A DNA stretch of 41,938 nucleotides. Source: Limisphaerales bacterium. GTDB taxonomy: Bacteria > Verrucomicrobiota > Verrucomicrobiia > Limisphaerales > UBA11358. This document shows positions 1 through 7,795 of this stretch, piece by piece. Positions within the stretch are counted from its first letter, which is position 1, and each line of letters begins with the position of its first letter. The stretch spans positions 32,432 through 74,369 of the forward strand of contig PMOA01000133.1 in NCBI GenBank assembly GCA_003161635.1. Direction: 5' to 3'. The translations under genes were made by a program, and so were the position numbers. The notes below the pieces were generated by a model that did not search any database, had not been told where the DNA came from, and worked only from the letters and a program-made list of their open reading frames with translations.

Positions 1-131
1 CACGTGGGACAAAGTTTTGTATACGAATCACGCTTGCGGGTCAATCCCGCCGGCGTGGGCCGCCGGTTCACGGCAAGGGATGGAGATCTGGTTTTTGCAA
101 GGAAGCAAACAACGCCAGTCCGAGACCGGCT

Positions 132-2588
132 TTAATCGCCGTTCACGGTTTCCAGTTCAACGGTGGCGGGTTCAAGGTCTGGCGCGGTCGCCGTTATCCT
201 GACCTTGTCGGCGGCGATTGTGGATTGGAGGATGGCCAGCCCCCGGCCATGATAAGCCTTGCGGGTCGGGCCTTGATAAGGCTCCGGGCTGTTCAGGTCG
301 CCGTTCTCAATGCCAAGAAGCGCTGCGGAGCCGCTGACTTCAAACGTCACTTCCGGCTCGGCGTCCGGGACGCGCACGCCCTGGGCATCCACGATCCGGA
401 ACTCCAAATCACAGATGTCCTTGCCATCGGCATGGAGCCGGGTCGTGTCGGGCGTCAATTCGATCCGGCTGGCCGTCCCGGCGGTTTTCAAGGTGTATTC
501 GCAAACTTCACCGCGGTTGGCGCGGCCCACGGCCTTGAGCACTCCCGGTTCGTAGGGAACCACCCATTGCAACACGCCATTCGTGGCTTCGGAAAGGCGC
601 TTGGTTCCGATGAACTTGTCATTGAGGGTCAATGTGACTTCGGGGCAATTCACGTAACAAAGGACGGTGACCGTGGCGTTCGACGGCCAGTTCCAATGTT
701 CCAAGCCGCCAAAACCACGCCGTCCCGGTCCCCGGTTTCCACCGGCGACACAAAGATAGACCATCGGCTTGCTGCTCCAGAGACTTTGCCGGAACCAGGC
801 GAGGGGTTTCTTGAACCCGCACAGATCGAGCAACCCGGCGCTGCTGGCGCGGTTCGGCCATTCTCCCGCCTCACCCAGAAAATCAATGCCGGTCCAGAGA
901 AACTGGCCAGCCACGTAATCGTTGTCCCGCACCGCAGTCCAGGCATTGTATTGCTGGCTGTTTTCACTGCCAAAGATGATCCGCCCGGGAAACTTTTTGT
1001 GGTCATCCGCATAGCGCGATTCCTGGTAGTTGTATCCCACCGCGTCCAGCAGTTCCGGCAGGCCGACGGCTTCGGACATCGGCAGGTTGGCCAGCGCCGC
1101 CGTCACCGGGCGCGTGCGGTCCAGGGATTTCACGGCGGCAATGAGCGGCCGGGCACACTTGACCATGTCCTGCGCGGGCGGGTTCCCCGGCTGGTAATTC
1201 GCGCCCAACGCCGGGTCCGTGAACGGATCGTTCGCGTAATCAATCTCGTTGCCGATGCTCCAGAGGATCACACACGGATGGTTCCGGTCCCGGCGGACCA
1301 TGTCTTGAATGTCGGCGACCGACCATTGCTCGAACGCCTCGGCGTAACCGAACCGGCTCGGCAGGCCCGCGTTCCGGCCATTGACCCATTTCTTCTTGGA
1401 CGGGGTGAATTCGTCGAAGGCTTCGTCTTTCACCAGCAAACCCAGCCGGTCGCAAAGGTCCAGCAGTTCCGGTGCCGGCGGATTATGGCTGGTGCGGATG
1501 GCATTGACGCCGAGTTCCTTCAACCGGCGCAAACGCCGCTCCAGCACCTTGTCCGGCACCGCCGCGCCGAGGCAGCCGGCATCGTGATGCAGGCAAACTC
1601 CCTTGAGCTTCACCGGCCTGCCGTTGAGCAGAAAACCCTTGTCGGAGTCAAAGGCGGCCGTGCGAATCCCGAAAGCCGTTGTGGTTTCATCCACCATGGT
1701 TGCCCCGGCCTGCAACCGGCTGCGGAGGGTGTACCGTGTCGGGGAATCCGGCGACCACAATTGCGGCTGGCCGATTTTGATCTTTTGGACCACGGTTTGC
1801 GCCGTTCCCTTTCCCGCGGTTTTCGAGGTGGTCAGGCTGCCCGCGAACCGGCCATCCGGTCCCAGAATGTCCGATTGAATCGAAAAGGTTTTTTCCCGGT
1901 CGGAATGGTTTTCGACCGTGGTTTCGATGTGGACGACCGCTTCGTCAGTTGTGACTTTTGGCGTGGTGACATAAGTGCCCCAATGGCCGATGTGCAATGG
2001 GTCGGTCACGCGCAGGCGCACGTGGCGGTAGATGCCGGAACCGGTGTACCAGCGCGAGTCGGCAAACCGCGAATGATCCACCCGCACCGCGACGACATTT
2101 TCATCCGGGCCAAACTTCAGGCCGGGTGTCAGGTCAAACGCAAAGCTGGAATACCCGTATGGCCGCGCGCCCACGAACACGCCGTTGATCCAGACCTCCG
2201 AGTAATCGTAAATGCCGTCGAACTCGATCGTGACGGCCATGCCTTTTTGGGCGGGGTCGAGATGAAAATGTTTGCGATACCAGCCGAGGCCGCCGGGCGC
2301 ATAACCGTTGCCGCTGCCATAATCGGCACGGAACGGCCCTTCGATGCTCCAGTCGTGGGGCACGTTCACGTGGCGCCAGCCGGAATCATCAAATGCCGGC
2401 ATGGCTGCGGTGGGAAAATCGCCTTTGCTGAAACGCCAGTCGAAATCGAAGTCCTCAACCATCCGGGCGGATGCGACCGTGCGGTCGGGCGCTGGCCCGC
2501 CGTCACGCAACTCCGCCGTGGCGCCGGTCCGGGCCAGCAGCAATGAAACTGCCGCCCAGGCAAGCTGTCCTGGCAAATTCACTTTCAT
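132..2588 (-). CDS. Secreted glycoside hydrolase family 2 protein (beta-galactosidase-like)
   Basis: The 818-residue product is probably an exported glycosidase that removes beta-linked sugars from plant or algal glycans. Residues 1-25 look like a signal peptide (MKVNLPGQLA then a hydrophobic run ending in GATAE). A sugar-binding jelly-roll domain (about 50-200), an Ig-like domain (about 200-305) and a TIM barrel (about 310-600) follow in GH2 order. The barrel carries ILWSIGNEID with the acid/base Glu at about 448 and IIFGSENSQQ with the nucleophile Glu at about 542. The last 200 residues look like the DUF4982 and Ig-like tail common in Bacteroidetes and Verrucomicrobia GH2 enzymes. The ATG at 2586-2588 is chosen because it opens the signal peptide. 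No sugar transporter or regulator lies beside it. The family is clear; the substrate (galactoside, glucuronide or other) cannot be told. Confidence 0.93.
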   Translation of the reverse strand: MKVNLPGQLAWAAVSLLLARTGATAELRDGGPAPDRTVASARMVEDFDFDWRFSKGDFPTAAMPAFDDSGWRHVNVPHDWSIEGPFRADYGSGNGYAPGGLGWYRKHFHLDPAQKGMAVTIEFDGIYDYSEVWINGVFVGARPYGYSSFAFDLTPGLKFGPDENVVAVRVDHSRFADSRWYTGSGIYRHVRLRVTDPLHIGHWGTYVTTPKVTTDEAVVHIETTVENHSDREKTFSIQSDILGPDGRFAGSLTTSKTAGKGTAQTVVQKIKIGQPQLWSPDSPTRYTLRSRLQAGATMVDETTTAFGIRTAAFDSDKGFLLNGRPVKLKGVCLHHDAGCLGAAVPDKVLERRLRRLKELGVNAIRTSHNPPAPELLDLCDRLGLLVKDEAFDEFTPSKKKWVNGRNAGLPSRFGYAEAFEQWSVADIQDMVRRDRNHPCVILWSIGNEIDYANDPFTDPALGANYQPGNPPAQDMVKCARPLIAAVKSLDRTRPVTAALANLPMSEAVGLPELLDAVGYNYQESRYADDHKKFPGRIIFGSENSQQYNAWTAVRDNDYVAGQFLWTGIDFLGEAGEWPNRASSAGLLDLCGFKKPLAWFRQSLWSSKPMVYLCVAGGNRGPGRRGFGGLEHWNWPSNATVTVLCYVNCPEVTLTLNDKFIGTKRLSEATNGVLQWVVPYEPGVLKAVGRANRGEVCEYTLKTAGTASRIELTPDTTRLHADGKDICDLEFRIVDAQGVRVPDAEPEVTFEVSGSAALLGIENGDLNSPEPYQGPTRKAYHGRGLAILQSTIAADKVRITATAPDLEPATVELETVNGD

Positions 2589-2682
2589 TTCGCGGCCTGA
2601 TTTCCGGGAACCGCGGTGGTTTTAGCCGGAGAAACCGGTTTTGTCCACCGACTTCGGTGCCGAAAAGAATTTCAACCGCGCA

Positions 2683-2943
2683 TCACACCGCGACCACTTT
2701 CACGCGTGGAGAAAAACCAAGTTTGCGGAGAAGTTCTTCGCAATCTTCCCACGCGAGACCGAACGCGCGCACGTCGGCGACACCGAGACGGGCGATGACG
2801 GACGAAAGCGTCTTGGCATCGCGCTCGGCAAACTCGCCGTCCATGAGGGCGCGCTCCGACCAGTCCACCAACTGCGCTAGCGTGATCTCATGATGGAGAT
2901 AGGCGGCAATCTTGTCGGCGACGGTTTGTTTGGTGATCGTCAT
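2683..2943 (-). CDS. Small conserved-type protein, second gene of a two-gene unit
   Basis: An 86-residue soluble protein of unknown function with no signal peptide or membrane segment. It is mostly helical and acidic, with MTITKQTVADKIAAYL at the start and a C-terminal stretch WEDCEELLRKLGFSPRVKV. The ATG at 2941-2943 lies 9 bases after the stop of the frameshifted gene upstream, which suggests translation as a pair. The codon use matches a real GC-rich gene. The size and pairing recall toxin-antitoxin modules, but no toxin or DNA-binding motif is visible, so that remains a guess. Confidence 0.75.
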   Translation of the reverse strand: MTITKQTVADKIAAYLHHEITLAQLVDWSERALMDGEFAERDAKTLSSVIARLGVADVRAFGLAWEDCEELLRKLGFSPRVKVVAV

Positions 2944-2952
2944 GGCTACATC

Positions 2953-3190
2953 CTACACTTTCTGGTGGCCTTTATCCACTGGGAATTTCTCGTGCGTCTC
3001 GACCAGCTTGCCCGTGTCGTCGTAAATCTCCTGCCAAAAACGCACCGTCGTTTCGCCTGCGTCCACGTCCTTGAAGTAACGCGCCAGCCAGCCCAGCTTG
3101 CCCGGCACGTCGAGCCGATAAACGCCGCCCACCGCCTGGCAACTCGTCCCACTGACCGAACTTCTTTTCGTTCTGCGCCCGCGTGCTCAT
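2953..3190 (-). pseudogene. Small partner gene broken by a one-base frameshift
   Basis: Read from ATG 3190, the product begins MSTRAQNEKKFGQWDELPGG and then turns into Arg-rich nonsense. Removing one G near 3125-3131 (a run of G and C) restores a sensible continuation that includes VYRLDVPGKLGWLARYFKDV and ends PVDKGHQKV, with a TAG at 2953-2955. The restored protein would have about 78 residues and finish 9 bases before the next gene. The open span of 238 bases is not a multiple of three, which fits a single-base insertion. It could be a real mutation or a sequencing or assembly error. The function is unknown. Confidence 0.7.
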
Positions 3191-3443
3191 GAATTGCTGA
3201 CGAGCCTATTCGTTTCTCCGCCACAGAGGAACGCAAAAAACCGCCAAGAATTTGAACCGCTGTTAAACGCTGATGTCCGCTGATTCAAAAGGGCTGTAAG
3301 CCCGATAGATGATAGCCCAGGGCAAGCGAAGTGAAACGAGCGCCGCCCTGGGTTAATCGTAAAAAGAATCCAAGCCCTGTAAGGGCGGCAGAAAGCTGGC
3401 AAACCAATTGGAGAGCGGCTACGAGGTGCGTGTGAGTGTCGGG

Positions 3444-3574
3444 CGCACCTTGACACTGCGACGGAGCGCCGAACTCCGATTCGGCAAGGTTCGCAGGGAA
3501 TCGCCCGTTCATGCCGATTCGGAGATCGGCGCTCCGCTTTCCGTGATGCCGCATAGTTGCAGTGTCAAGGTGCG
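3444..3574. repeat. Large nested palindromic element (131 bp)
   Basis: The outer arms CGCACCTTGACACTGC (3444-3459) and its exact reverse complement (3559-3574) enclose inner arms of 23 bases at 3463-3485 and 3513-3535, which pair with two mismatches. The whole can fold into one long interrupted hairpin. This is the same design, terminal inverted repeat plus internal stems, seen in many other spacers of this window. Confidence 0.85.
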
Positions 3575-3618
3575 GGTGAGTGTCGATCCCGATGTTTTCC
3601 GCGAGGGCGCGGAAAACA

Positions 3619-3635
3619 GCACCCGAGGCGGGTGC
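3619..3635 (-). terminator. lepB: Possible lepB terminator hairpin
   Basis: The 7-bp stem GCACCCG/CGGGTGC with a 3-base loop starts 28 bases after the lepB stop on the minus strand. A short TTTT run follows two bases beyond the stem in that direction, and a second hairpin (3595-3616) lies next to it. The U-run is short, so this is only a weak candidate; it may simply be another palindromic repeat. Confidence 0.35.
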
Positions 3636-3662
3636 GCTCCCGAGCAACTTCGGAGTTCGGAT

Positions 3663-4376
3663 TTATTCGGCCTTGCTCTCCAGTGAAGAACAGGTGCGGC
3701 TCCAGCGTGGCAGCCAGTGATTCTTTTTATCGAGGGAAAGCACCACGCTCGTGGCGCGGCCCACAATTTGACCACGCGCCACCGTGCCGAAATAACGCGA
3801 ATCAAAGCTGTCATCGCGATTGTCGCCCATCATGAAATAGTGGCCGTCCGGAACCTGCACCGGCGCGAAGGTTCGCATCGCTCGAACTCCGTTGATGGCC
3901 ATTACGGCGTGCGGACAGGCGGGAAGTTTTTCCGTCGCGAAAATGCTGCGTTCGCGCTCAGCCTCGGATAGTTGCACCGCCATTTCCGGATCCGGTGACG
4001 CATATTCCACGGGCTGACCGTTGATGACCAGCCGTTCATTTCGCAACTCAACGGTGTCGTCGGGCAGGCCAATGACACGTTTAACCAGCCGTGTACCATC
4101 CTTGGGTGAAAAGAAAACGACAATATCGCCGCGCTGCGGATTGCTCCACTCGGTAATGTGCCAGGTGGTGAACGGCACTTTAAGGTCGTAGGCCAGCTTG
4201 TCCACGTAAACGCGGTCGCCTTCGAGAATCGTCGGCTTCATTGAGCCCGTGGGCACATCGTTCCAATCCGCCAAAGACGACCGGACGGAAAACAGGACCA
4301 GCGCAAGGATCAAAAGCGGGCGGATTTCCTGTCGCCACCAGCGGCGGGTGACCGCGCGATATTTTTTAACATTCAC
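3663..4376 (-). CDS. lepB: Signal peptidase I
   Basis: The membrane-bound serine protease that cuts signal peptides from exported proteins. One N-terminal membrane segment (about 20-36) is followed by the catalytic-Ser box PTGSMKPTI with Ser45. The Lys box is RLVKRVIGLP with the general-base Lys99, and the third box is GDNRDDSFDSRYFG (about 185-198). At 237 residues it is a compact family member with a single anchor. It starts with GTG at 4374-4376; no in-frame ATG lies before the membrane segment. It begins 41 bases after the HD-Hsp90 gene on the same strand, so the two may share a transcript. The many secreted proteins encoded nearby would be its substrates. Confidence 0.95.
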   Translation of the reverse strand: MNVKKYRAVTRRWWRQEIRPLLILALVLFSVRSSLADWNDVPTGSMKPTILEGDRVYVDKLAYDLKVPFTTWHITEWSNPQRGDIVVFFSPKDGTRLVKRVIGLPDDTVELRNERLVINGQPVEYASPDPEMAVQLSEAERERSIFATEKLPACPHAVMAINGVRAMRTFAPVQVPDGHYFMMGDNRDDSFDSRYFGTVARGQIVGRATSVVLSLDKKNHWLPRWSRTCSSLESKAE

Positions 4377-4417
4377 GGAACTTTGACATCGCAGCAGAAC
4401 ACCCGTTCATTCTGTAG

Positions 4418-7400
4418 TTAGGCCGACGCCCAGCGTTTAAATTCTGCTTCGTCGAGTGCAATAACCCGTAAGTCTGGTAGCCAGACCTTGTATGGTGGGC
4501 GCAATTCAGGGCTGATTTGACTCCAATCCAATGAAAGGAATGTGTTTGCAATGTATTTTCTCCATTTGTCTTGAGGATGGATTTTATATTTCGGGTCTAA
4601 TAACGTGTCTAACGTATCCTTACTGCTCAAACAACGTGCGAGAGCACCAATGAATATTTGGAAGTCAGACTTTTTATTCACAAACTTCAGTTCGAGAGCG
4701 AGTTTTGTCAGGGGATGATGCCAATTTAAGGTTTCAACTGGCCCGTAAGCACTAAGAACTTCACGAAGCTCTCCAGCATAGGGTAAGCAGAATGTCCAGC
4801 CACCAAACCGCTGTCGCCAGATTTGGTTCCATGGATGAATGTTCGGATTTTCAGGCGTTGAGAATTCGATTGCCAACCGATTTCCACTCGGACATAAAGT
4901 TCCCATAGGAACGAGCGCACTTACAATCAGGTTGCCACAAAGCTCATTCTTCTGTTGACCGAGCCAAGAAGAAAGCGGCTTGAAGCCTTTGACGATACCA
5001 CCACCAGCTAATTGAAATCCCCCTGCGACATCATTCTCAAACCAAACTTTTCTCAATTCCTCCAACCGCTTCCACTCGTTTGAACCATTTGCGCCGCAAA
5101 CAGGAAAAAGCAGTTTATCCCAAATGACGCCTGCCCTCATCATTGCTGGGCTAATTCCATTAAAGATTAAATTCTGCCAGAACATTTCTATCGCTGCTAA
5201 ATCGCCGAAATCGCCCAAAATTTGTTCCCATAGTAGGCCATGAGCACTATCAACCATACTTTGTAGATTTAACCAAGTTTCGTCGGCGTCCATGCGACTT
5301 GATCCAAGCGGATGCCGCGCGGGATCTAAATTTGGCTTTATCTTACCACGAACGTCTAGGATGAATTCGTCTCGCCCAGTATTGATCCAATTTGCCACAT
5401 GGCCGAGTCTTCCTTCGCACTCACGGATTCGACCGGGGTAGCCACAAACCAGTATTCCGTCGAGACACGTGGCACTGTCTCTGTCTCCGTGCCAAGTAAT
5501 TTTTTTATCTTTTATTCGCTGGATCAAGCCTATGCCGGTCTTCTCGCTTTGAAACCATTCTGCTTCGGCATTTGAACTAACTAGTTTTCCATTTTCATCT
5601 ACTAGCAGGCTTGTTTTGATAGTTCCTCTCAATCGAGGATCAATCACGGAAAAATCCTGTTCGTAATTGCGCACCAGCGAAGCGCCAAGTTCTTCAAGAA
5701 ACGTCTTTGGCTTTTTAATCGTAATCGGCACACGAAGTTCGCCGGCAATTTCAGGGACAAGGCATTTTGCTTCAATTGGAAATTCTGTAGCCAGCGCATA
5801 CCCGTCAAGCACATCAAGCAACCGCACCTTGTCATGCCATTCGTCGAAAAAACCAGGCTTCACTCTGCCTCTAATCTCGACTGTTGTTCCGATTGGCTGG
5901 TCATCTTTCCCACGCCTGATTACAACCAAGCCGCTCAATCCGTGAATCTCAACTTCAAGTGGTTTTCCAATTGGTTTGTGAGTGCCATAGTAGCGGCGTG
6001 TTAAAATCTTGATTTCATCTCCCAACATGAAGCAACTCATGAAACCAATCCCGAAGCGAGCGCACGGATCAAAATCTGCTTTAGCCACAGCAAGACTCGC
6101 GCGTTCGAGTTCAAATTCCGGGGAACGATAATAACTCCTACCTGCCCGAACCAAGAAACGCGTAATGATTTCTTCGTCCATACCGATGCCGTTATCTATG
6201 CACCGCAACACTTCGCGTCCCGACGCATCCAAAGCATGTTCCATGAACACCTTTCCCTCAGTCCAATCTACTTTCTCGTCTCTTTTGAGTAGAGCACGCC
6301 GATGTCGCAGGGCATCAAGAGAATTTTGTAAAAGTTCACGGACACAAAGTGAAGGTGATTGATAGAGGCTTTCAGTCATCAACAGCTTGACGATTTCATC
6401 GCGACTCAATGTGAATTCAAGGTCGTGATATTCATATGCATCGTCCTTCGCCTGAATACGGCTACGATCAACTTTTTCCGGTAACGGCAGAATGTATTTT
6501 GAAACCGCTGCTGGAAATGATCGCAAAGCGGAATGAATGCTTGATAACTCGGCATCAATATAATCCATGAAGCGAAGAATCGCTCTGTGATATGCCGGAT
6601 GCGTGCAATTAACGGTGAACCGAATTTGTTTTGGAGAGATAACCCAGCCCTCGACAGCCCGGTGTTTCGCCCACTCCAGCAAACTTATACTGCTTGTAAA
6701 GTGAATCGTTCTAAACAATTCATCAGGTGTTCGTTCCCGGTCGAAATCCAGTAAATCGGCAAGGCGGAGTGCTATCGCAAGGTAAACCATGTTTACGGTC
6801 AATGGCCCAACGGATTCGTCGTAAGCGAGCTTCAACTGTGGAGACAACTCGTCAACGGGAATAGTGTGTGAAATACATAGTCGCGCCAAATGACTGGCAA
6901 AATTTACTCCCAAAACCTCAAGTCGCTTGTCATGATTATACTGCTGCCCAACAAATTGTGCAGATCGCTTGCCGTGTGTGATACGGACGTAATCAGTGAA
7001 AAGCGCTGAGCTAAGTTCGTTTTCTAGGTCACGGCATTTCTTGCGCTCGTCATCGGAAAGTCTGCTATCAATTGACCGTTGGGAAATCTCTCGATAATTC
7101 GGATGTTCAACAATCCAATTATTCTTGAATAATTGGAATTGCGGGTCGCTTTCAAGGGTGGTCAGTTCAGCATCTTCAAGAACCATCCCTTGGTCATGAA
7201 AGTGAGCGGAAAGAATCAGTAACGCCAACTCGACCGAATTTAATTCAACTTCGTCTGGAATCAAATACCCAATCAGTTCTGCGACGCGCAGGAAGTGGAC
7301 TTCATCGTGAAGGGTATATGGTGGATGAAGCCCTGCAAATCGTTTGGCTCTATTTGAAGCTTCGTCGCAAATCTGTGGCAGATTGGCGGCCAAACGTTTT

Positions 7401-7489
7401 GCCAGATCACCTTCAGTTGAGATTTTCTTTTCTAACCTTTTCCAGAGTTTAGTTTCTTGCAAAGTTTTCACGCCCAGTACGGTTGCCAT
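4418..7489 (-). CDS. HD domain fused to an Hsp90-like (GHKL) ATPase
   Basis: A 1023-residue cytoplasmic protein. An N-terminal HD-type domain is suggested by LHDEVHFLRV (about 60-69), SAHFHDQGM with the His-Asp pair at 98-99, and a later ALRLADLLDFD (about 240-250), the layout of HD phosphohydrolases. From about 355 an Hsp90/HtpG-type nucleotide-binding domain follows: RELLQNSLDA with Glu385 and Asn389, DNGIGM (432-437) and GIGFMSCFML (480-489). The last 400 residues have no recognised motif and lack the recognisable HtpG middle and C-terminal domains. The gene is visibly more AT-rich than its neighbours and uses more A/T-ending codons, suggesting acquisition by transfer. It could act in stress or phage defence by coupling nucleotide hydrolysis to a chaperone-like clamp; that role is inference. 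lepB follows 41 bases downstream. Confidence 0.88.
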   Translation of the reverse strand: MATVLGVKTLQETKLWKRLEKKISTEGDLAKRLAANLPQICDEASNRAKRFAGLHPPYTLHDEVHFLRVAELIGYLIPDEVELNSVELALLILSAHFHDQGMVLEDAELTTLESDPQFQLFKNNWIVEHPNYREISQRSIDSRLSDDERKKCRDLENELSSALFTDYVRITHGKRSAQFVGQQYNHDKRLEVLGVNFASHLARLCISHTIPVDELSPQLKLAYDESVGPLTVNMVYLAIALRLADLLDFDRERTPDELFRTIHFTSSISLLEWAKHRAVEGWVISPKQIRFTVNCTHPAYHRAILRFMDYIDAELSSIHSALRSFPAAVSKYILPLPEKVDRSRIQAKDDAYEYHDLEFTLSRDEIVKLLMTESLYQSPSLCVRELLQNSLDALRHRRALLKRDEKVDWTEGKVFMEHALDASGREVLRCIDNGIGMDEEIITRFLVRAGRSYYRSPEFELERASLAVAKADFDPCARFGIGFMSCFMLGDEIKILTRRYYGTHKPIGKPLEVEIHGLSGLVVIRRGKDDQPIGTTVEIRGRVKPGFFDEWHDKVRLLDVLDGYALATEFPIEAKCLVPEIAGELRVPITIKKPKTFLEELGASLVRNYEQDFSVIDPRLRGTIKTSLLVDENGKLVSSNAEAEWFQSEKTGIGLIQRIKDKKITWHGDRDSATCLDGILVCGYPGRIRECEGRLGHVANWINTGRDEFILDVRGKIKPNLDPARHPLGSSRMDADETWLNLQSMVDSAHGLLWEQILGDFGDLAAIEMFWQNLIFNGISPAMMRAGVIWDKLLFPVCGANGSNEWKRLEELRKVWFENDVAGGFQLAGGGIVKGFKPLSSWLGQQKNELCGNLIVSALVPMGTLCPSGNRLAIEFSTPENPNIHPWNQIWRQRFGGWTFCLPYAGELREVLSAYGPVETLNWHHPLTKLALELKFVNKKSDFQIFIGALARCLSSKDTLDTLLDPKYKIHPQDKWRKYIANTFLSLDWSQISPELRPPYKVWLPDLRVIALDEAEFKRWASA

Positions 7490-7592
7490 GTGCCGATGAT
7501 AAAGCGTTGGTTCAGAAAGTCGAAGTGAAAGAACCGGCTCTTCTTTGCGCCTCTGCGGTTAAAATTCGGTTTTTCAAAAATCGTTTCGTGGT

Positions 7593-7615
7593 TGCCAGTA
7601 ATGAGTCCGCCAGCC
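7593..7615 (+). repeat. 23-bp dispersed repeat, copy A
   Basis: Positions 7593-7615 are identical to 13712-13734 (the sequence starts TGCCAGTAATGAGTCCGCC). Weaker similarity continues about 25 bases upstream in both places (TTTTTCAAAAATCGTTT against CTTTTCCAAAAACCATTT). Both copies lie beside ECF sigma-factor sequence, which suggests a shared origin for these two spots. Confidence 0.85.
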
Positions 7616-7621
7616 TTGGTT

Positions 7622-7713
7622 TTTCTTCACGCTTTTCATTGCCGGCGGGGCGCGCTTTAATTCCGGCGTGGCGAATTTGCACATCCAACCGGTTCAATCT
7701 CTCGACGCGCCGG
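7622..7713 (+). repeat. 92-bp dispersed repeat, copy 1
   Basis: It matches 11704-11795 over its full length with only a few differences. The 3' half contains CACATCCAACCGGTTCAATC, which in the other copy encodes the N-terminus of the rRNA methylase. Here it leads into the ECF-RCC1 gene in the same direction. It looks like a duplicated trmH 5' region or a mobile spacer element. Confidence 0.85.
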
Positions 7714-7795
7714 CGTAATCGGTTTGCTTGCCGGGCGCTTAAAAAACTTAAAAAATAAGTGCCTGATTTCGCGTCCATCGGCAATAAATAGTCAG

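Larger units (their letters stand above)
3237..3662. repeat. Gene-free spacer packed with palindromes
   Basis: No convincing gene is present. The spacer contains a hairpin cluster at 3291-3386: GGGCT/AGCCC, CCCAGGGC/GCCCTGGG (3316-3323 with 3345-3352) and GCCCT/AGGGC. It also has a large nested palindrome at 3444-3574, and two further hairpins at 3595-3616 (TTTTCCGCG/CGCGGAAAA) and 3619-3635 (GCACCCG/CGGGTGC). The last two lie just downstream of the lepB stop and could help end lepB transcription. Confidence 0.8.
7490..7795. other. Divergent spacer holding two dispersed repeats
   Basis: This is the only upstream space for both the HD-Hsp90 gene (minus) and the ECF-RCC1 gene (plus), so their promoters should lie here. 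It contains the 23-base repeat at 7593-7615 and repeat copy 1 at 7622-7713. No clear -35/-10 pair was recognised. Confidence 0.6.

Noticed and set aside
225-2546. Long open frame (773 codons) on the plus strand across the GH2 gene
   Set aside because: It is exactly antisense to a clear GH2 gene with signal peptide and both catalytic Glu; its translation has no domain and is a codon-bias shadow.
2946-3236. 96-codon minus-strand frame overlapping the frameshifted small gene
   Set aside because: Its translation is Arg/Trp-rich without pattern, while joining the two other frames gives a sensible protein.
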